From Roseovarius albus (lineage in GTDB: Bacteria; Pseudomonadota; Alphaproteobacteria; Rhodobacterales; Rhodobacteraceae), in assembly GCF_900172335.1 (NCBI RefSeq), contig NZ_FWFX01000003.1, positions 1-64,000 of the forward strand: DNA of 64,000 nucleotides, in the 5' to 3' direction. Under the pieces are notes generated by a model, which saw nothing but the letters and a program-made list of their open reading frames with translations, did no database searches and was not told where the DNA came from. Below, one piece after another: positions 59,957 to 64,000 of this stretch; positions within the stretch are counted from its first letter, which is position 1; each line of letters starts with the position of its first letter. Position numbers and translations under genes: made by a program.

Positions 59957-60889
59957 ATGCAGGATATCTTTTTCCAGACGCTGCCGTTTTTCCTGATGAT
60001 CGGACTGGGGTTCGGGGCCGGACGCACCGGCTTTTTTAATGCCGAGGCAACTGCCTATCTCACCCGGTTTGTATTTTACTTCGCCCTCTCGGCGATGCTC
60101 TTTCGATTTGCCGCCAATCTCTCGTTGGCCGAACTGTTCGATCTGAACTTCGTGCTTGCCTACCTCAGCGGCACGGCCGCGGTTTATATTCTGGCCAGCG
60201 TCATCGCCTATCTGCGCGGGGTGAATGTTGAAGAAACCGCAGTCGAGGCACAATGCGCAGTCATCGGTAACGTCGGCTTTCTGGGCGTACCGATGCTGAC
60301 GCTGTTGATGGGGGCCGAGGCCATCGGGCCGGTCATGTTGGTACTGGCTGTCGATCTGATCGTGTTCGGCTCGCTAATTGTCATCCTGATCACCGGATCA
60401 CGCGATGGTCGGATGTCCATCGGCATTCTGGGCAGCGTCACGATAGGCCTACTGAAAAACCCGATGATCGTCTCCATCAGCCTCGGCCTGATCTGGTCGG
60501 CATTAGAGCTGCCTGTGCCAGGGCCGATGAACGATTTTCTTGCTATTCTCGGCGGGGCCGCCACACCCTGCGCGCTTTTCGCCATCGGGGCCTCGCTGGC
60601 GTCAAAATCCGCGGAACGCCCCTTTGTGGCCGGGTGGTTGTCAACCTGCAAGCTGCTCCTGCACCCCGCCACAGTGGCCATCGCCGCGCTCGCCATCTTC
60701 TCCGTCGATCCGTACGCCGCCTCGGTCATGATTGCCGCCTCCGCCCTGCCCGTGGCCGGAAACGTCTACATTCTGGCACAACACTATGGCGTCGCCCCGC
60801 AGCGAGTGTCCGCCTCGATCCTAATCTCCACAACGCTTGCTTTGATCACAGTGTCGCTGGTAATCGGATGGGTAACGCTGATTTATTGA
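59957..60889 (+). CDS. AEC-family transporter (auxin efflux carrier type)
   Basis: 310 residues, about ten membrane spans, with the N-terminal block FFLMIGLGFGAGRTGFFNA and AQCAVIGNVGFLGVPMLTLL characteristic of the family. Members carry malonate, malate or other small molecules out of or into the cell. The substrate is unknown; a malonyl-CoA synthetase is encoded 24 kb away, not close enough to argue a link. It is divergent from mtgA. Confidence 0.88.
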   Translation: MQDIFFQTLPFFLMIGLGFGAGRTGFFNAEATAYLTRFVFYFALSAMLFRFAANLSLAELFDLNFVLAYLSGTAAVYILASVIAYLRGVNVEETAVEAQCAVIGNVGFLGVPMLTLLMGAEAIGPVMLVLAVDLIVFGSLIVILITGSRDGRMSIGILGSVTIGLLKNPMIVSISLGLIWSALELPVPGPMNDFLAILGGAATPCALFAIGASLASKSAERPFVAGWLSTCKLLLHPATVAIAALAIFSVDPYAASVMIAASALPVAGNVYILAQHYGVAPQRVSASILISTTLALITVSLVIGWVTLIY

Positions 60890-60974
60890 CAATAGCGACC
60901 GATGTCAGGGGTTGTCACAGACCCCTTAAAATGTTGACTGTGCTCGGAACATATAACCTAGGGGAAGTTTCACC

Positions 60975-61808
60975 ATGCAAATCGTCTCGGAAAATGCCTG
61001 CTTTGGCGGTGTTCAAGGGGTTTACACTCATAGCTCTGACGCCTGCAATTGCGACATGACCTTTGGCTTGTTCCAACCCGCCGAGGCCAAGGACGGCCCG
61101 GTTCCGGTGCTATGGTATCTGTCCGGTCTGACCTGCACCCATGAAAACGCCATGACCAAGGCTGGTGCACAGGCTTGGGCAGCAGAACAAGGTATCGCAT
61201 TGGTTTTCCCGGACACTTCCCCACGCGGCGACGGTGTGGCCAATGATGAGGCGTATGACCTAGGTCAAGGCGCTGGGTTCTACGTCAACGCCACACAAGA
61301 CCCTTGGGCGCCGCATTTTAAAATGTGGGATTATGTCGCCGAAGAGCTGCCAAACCTGATCACATCGGATTTCGCCATTGATGCTGATCGTCAGGCCATC
61401 ACCGGCCACTCCATGGGGGGGCACGGCGCGCTGACGCTTGCGATGAACCTTCCCGGCCGTTACAAATCGGTCTCTGCATTTTCGCCAATCTGTAACCCCA
61501 CCGCCAGCGACTGGGGTCGCAAGCAGCTGTCGGCCTACCTTGGCGACGACGAGAGCACATGGGCGGCGCATGACGCCTCGCTCCTGATGCGCGAAAAAGG
61601 TTTTGAGGGGCCAATCCTGACCGACACCGGCACCAACGACCAATTCGGCGACCTGCTGAAAACCGAAAGCCTGTTCGAAGCCTCCGCTGCCCGGCGCCAG
61701 CAGGCCACGCTGCGCATGCAGCCAGGCTATGATCACAGCTATTTCTTTGTTTCCACCTTCATGGAAGACCACGTCACCTTCCATGCCGAGGCTTTGTATA
61801 CGGGGTAA
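60975..61808 (+). CDS. fghA: S-formylglutathione hydrolase
   Basis: A 277-residue alpha/beta hydrolase. The nucleophile S146 lies in GHSMGGHGAL, with Asp near 223 (TDTGTNDQFG) and His near 257 (GYDHSYFF). WYLSGLTCTHENAMTKAG is the family mark. It releases formate and glutathione from S-formylglutathione, the second step of GSH-dependent formaldehyde oxidation. The demethylation genes 15-20 kb upstream could produce formaldehyde; no formaldehyde dehydrogenase is beside it. The transhydrogenase follows after 3 bases. Confidence 0.96.
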   Translation: MQIVSENACFGGVQGVYTHSSDACNCDMTFGLFQPAEAKDGPVPVLWYLSGLTCTHENAMTKAGAQAWAAEQGIALVFPDTSPRGDGVANDEAYDLGQGAGFYVNATQDPWAPHFKMWDYVAEELPNLITSDFAIDADRQAITGHSMGGHGALTLAMNLPGRYKSVSAFSPICNPTASDWGRKQLSAYLGDDESTWAAHDASLLMREKGFEGPILTDTGTNDQFGDLLKTESLFEASAARRQQATLRMQPGYDHSYFFVSTFMEDHVTFHAEALYTG

Positions 61809-61811
61809 ACC

Positions 61812-63242
61812 ATGTCGCATTATGATCTGATCGTTATTGGCTCTGGCCCCGCGGGACGTTCTGCCGCCATTCAGGCCGGCAAACTCAAACGCCGGGTGCT
61901 GGTGATCGACCGCAAGGACCGTCTGGGTGGAGTGTCGGTGCACACTGGGACCATCCCATCGAAAACCCTGCGCGAAACCGTGCTGAACCTTTCGGGCTGG
62001 CGCGAGCGCAGCTTCTACGGCAGATCATACCGCGTCAAAGACGATATCGAGGCGCAAGACCTCAAGATGCGCCTGCATAAGACCCTCGATTACGAGGTCG
62101 ATGTGCTGGAGCACCAGTTTAACCGTAACCATGTCGAAACCCTGCTGGGCATGGCCAAGTTTCTTGACGCAAACACGATCGAAGTCGCCACTGAGGCGGG
62201 GGAAACCACGGTTCTGACAGGCGATAAGTTCCTGATCTCAACCGGAACCAAAACCTATCGTCCTGATACTGTACCATTCAATGGCTCCACTGTTGTGGAC
62301 AGCGATGAGTTTCTCGAGTTGGGACGCATTCCGCGCAGTCTGATCGTCATTGGTGCAGGCGTGATTGGCGTTGAATACGCCACCATGTTCTCGGCACTTG
62401 ATGTGCGTGTCACGCTGATCGAGCCGCGCGACAGCTTCCTTGATTTCATCGACCGCACCATCATTCAGGAATTCACCCATCAGATCCGCGACAATGGTGT
62501 TGACCTGCGCCTGGGGTCGGCGATTGAAAGCATCGAAGATGCGGGCGAACATGTCGAGGTCACGCTTTCCAATGGTCGCCACATCCGATCAGAGATGTTG
62601 CTCTTCGCTGCCGGTCGCATGGGGGCCACGGTCAAGCTTGATACCGAAGCCGCCGGCTTGAAAACCGATCACCGCGGCCGGCTGGACGTTAATCGCAAAA
62701 CCTATCAGACCAATGTTCCGCATATCTATGCGGCCGGTGATGTCATCGGCCACCCCTCCTTGGCCTCAACGTCATTGCAGCAAGGCCGAATCGCCGCCTG
62801 CCATGCACTGGAAACCCCTACCCTGCCCGAAAGCCCATGGTTCCCCTATGGCATCTATTCAGTGCCAGAAATCTCGACCTGCGGCATGTCCGAGGAAGAG
62901 GCACAGGAACGCGGCATCCCCTATGAGGTGGGCGTCGCCCGTTTTCGCGAAACCTCACGCGGGCACATCATGGGTCTGGAACAGGGTATGTTAAAAATGC
63001 TGTTCAGCCTGAAAACCCGCAGGGTTCTGGGCGTACAGATTGTAGGTGAGGGTGCAACAGAGCTCATTCATATCGCACAAGCGGTGCTGAACCTCAAAGG
63101 CACGGTAGATTACTTCGTCCAGAATACGTTCAATTACCCGACGCTGGCTGAAGCCTATAAGATCGCCGGATTGGATGCCTTCAACCGCATGCCGATCCCC
63201 GAGGCATACAAAGTCAAACGCGACTCCAAGAAAAAGAAGTAG
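61812..63242 (+). CDS. sthA: Soluble pyridine nucleotide transhydrogenase
   Basis: A 476-residue FAD enzyme transferring hydride between NADPH and NAD. It has [19 protein letters not shown] and a second nucleotide site [12 protein letters not shown]. The disulphide cysteines of lipoamide dehydrogenases are replaced by TGTIPSKT near 43-50, which is the key mark of SthA. The C-terminal dimerisation domain ends in a Lys-rich tail (KRDSKKKK). Confidence 0.95.
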   Translation: MSHYDLIVIGSGPAGRSAAIQAGKLKRRVLVIDRKDRLGGVSVHTGTIPSKTLRETVLNLSGWRERSFYGRSYRVKDDIEAQDLKMRLHKTLDYEVDVLEHQFNRNHVETLLGMAKFLDANTIEVATEAGETTVLTGDKFLISTGTKTYRPDTVPFNGSTVVDSDEFLELGRIPRSLIVIGAGVIGVEYATMFSALDVRVTLIEPRDSFLDFIDRTIIQEFTHQIRDNGVDLRLGSAIESIEDAGEHVEVTLSNGRHIRSEMLLFAAGRMGATVKLDTEAAGLKTDHRGRLDVNRKTYQTNVPHIYAAGDVIGHPSLASTSLQQGRIAACHALETPTLPESPWFPYGIYSVPEISTCGMSEEEAQERGIPYEVGVARFRETSRGHIMGLEQGMLKMLFSLKTRRVLGVQIVGEGATELIHIAQAVLNLKGTVDYFVQNTFNYPTLAEAYKIAGLDAFNRMPIPEAYKVKRDSKKKK

Positions 63243-63262
63243 TAGTCACAAAAGAGGGCAGC

Positions 63263-63715
63263 ATGATCTATGTTGATGCCGATGCCTGCCCTGTCCGGGC
63301 CGAGGTCGAACGAGTCGGAACCCGCCATAAGTTGAAGATGTTCGTCGTCTCCAACGGCGGCCTGCGCCCCTCGGCCAATCCGCTGGTGGAAAACGTGATC
63401 GTGCCCGACGGGCCCGATATCGCCGACATGTGGATCGCGGATCGTGCTCAGCAAGGCGACATCGTCATCACCGGTGACATCCCCCTGGCCGCCCGTTGCA
63501 TTGAAAACGGTGCGCAGGTTTTGCGCCACAACGGCGAGGCGTTCACCCAGGCCAATATTGGTCAACAACTGGCGATGCGGGATCTGATGACGGATCTGCG
63601 CGCGGCAGATCCGTTTCGACAGGGAGGCGGTGGCAAACCCTTTGGCAAGGCCGACCGCTCGCGGTTTCTCAACGCATTGGAACGCGCGGTGCGCAGCGCC
63701 GCAGCGCAAGGATGA
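63263..63715 (+). CDS. YaiI/YqxD (DUF188) family protein
   Basis: 150 residues with the PIN-like DUF188 core: [19 protein letters not shown] at the start and [19 protein letters not shown] in the middle, and the tail [19 protein letters not shown]. Function is unknown; the fold suggests a nuclease-like protein. The stop overlaps the start of the next gene by 4 bases. Confidence 0.92.
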   Translation: MIYVDADACPVRAEVERVGTRHKLKMFVVSNGGLRPSANPLVENVIVPDGPDIADMWIADRAQQGDIVITGDIPLAARCIENGAQVLRHNGEAFTQANIGQQLAMRDLMTDLRAADPFRQGGGGKPFGKADRSRFLNALERAVRSAAAQG

Positions 63716-64000
63716 GCGCGGCCCTCCGACGCGCCAACCTTTTGGGGGCAATGTTCGGCATGGCTGCCGTTTTTTGCTTCTCCCTCAATGACCTGTGGAT
63801 CAAACAACTCTCGGATAACTATGCTCTGCATCAGGTGGTGTTGATCCGCGCCTGCATCGGCACGTTAACATTCTTTGCCTTCGTCATGCCCTTCAATGGC
63901 GGCTTCAGAGTCTTCCGCACACGGCGCCCCAGTGCCTTGGCCCTACGTGGCATGTGCGCGGTTCTCGCAAATACCTTCCTATTTCTCGGCCTTTGGGCGC
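63712..64000 (+). CDS. EamA-family (DMT) transporter, partial at the window end
   Basis: The start ATG overlaps the DUF188 stop (ATGA). The first 96 residues contain three hydrophobic segments and [26 protein letters not shown], the start of an EamA repeat. The frame remains open at the last base, so the rest lies outside. Substrate unknown. Confidence 0.85.
   Translation, partial: MSAALRRANLLGAMFGMAAVFCFSLNDLWIKQLSDNYALHQVVLIRACIGTLTFFAFVMPFNGGFRVFRTRRPSALALRGMCAVLANTFLFLGLWA

Noticed and set aside
61812..63242. Dihydrolipoamide dehydrogenase
   Set aside because: The redox-active cysteine pair is replaced by TGTIPSK, which identifies a soluble transhydrogenase.

Overview
The window looks like a chromosomal segment from a marine alphaproteobacterium of the Roseobacter group (Rhodobacterales). 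The grounds are the atpHAGDC operon separated from the Fo genes, a FYDLN-acid (TIGR02300) protein, a petP-petR-like regulator pair, many GCC-rich codons, and genes for polyamine, quaternary-amine and phosphonate use that are typical of Leisingera/Ruegeria/Phaeobacter-like genomes. The genus is an inference from gene content only.

Left edge (1-5.6 kb): a truncated integrase lies beside the 3' end of tRNA-Ala(GGC), which looks like an old genomic-island boundary. It is followed by a TIGR02300 protein, a YgjP-type metallopeptidase, a GntR/FCD regulator, lipB, tRNA-Leu(GAG), an aspartoacylase-family deacylase and an H-type lectin protein. 5.7-10.8 kb: the F1 part of ATP synthase (atpH-A-G-D-C, minus strand) with a clear terminator. 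11-19.5 kb: housekeeping genes, including a Nudix hydrolase, VanZ protein, class II-type aroA, RidA, an RluA-family pseudouridine synthase, a SnoaL-like protein, aroC, an EamA transporter, petR-petP-like regulators and ilvE.

19.5-32.4 kb is a polyamine block. Two complete PotABCD/PotFGHI-type ABC transporters flank a putrescine aminotransferase-like gene and a GntR/FCD regulator, and a PuuB-like FAD oxidase closes the second operon. Near-palindromic GATC-centred sites lie on both sides of the regulator. 32.4-37.7 kb holds a low-GC HEPN (AbiU2-like) gene next to palindromic repeats, an EamA transporter, a malonyl-CoA synthetase with paired TTGTACAA palindromes at its start, and an 8-oxoguanine deaminase-like amidohydrolase.

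37.7-54 kb is the most interesting part. One minus-strand cluster carries a phosphatase-superfamily protein, an AllA-fold protein, and TmpB and TmpA (oxidation of 2-trimethylaminoethylphosphonate to glycine betaine and phosphate). Upstream of it on the same strand is a second seven-gene run: MttB-family methyltransferase, kbl, a cysteine-synthase-like gene, tdh, a DgcA/trimethylamine-dehydrogenase-like flavoprotein, an unknown exported protein and a dimethylglycine/sarcosine dehydrogenase. A divergent LysR gene and a hydantoinase-A-like ATPase sit at the upstream end. Together these genes could take a phosphonate betaine to glycine betaine, demethylate it stepwise to glycine, and pass glycine into the Kbl/Tdh threonine-aminoketobutyrate system while releasing phosphate.

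54-64 kb: queG, a SleB-type cell wall hydrolase, a SARP-like winged-helix/TPR regulator divergent from a 56-aa single-membrane-span peptide gene, a glutathione transferase, mtgA, an auxin-efflux-type carrier, S-formylglutathione hydrolase, soluble transhydrogenase, a YaiI/DUF188 protein and the start of another EamA transporter cut by the window end.
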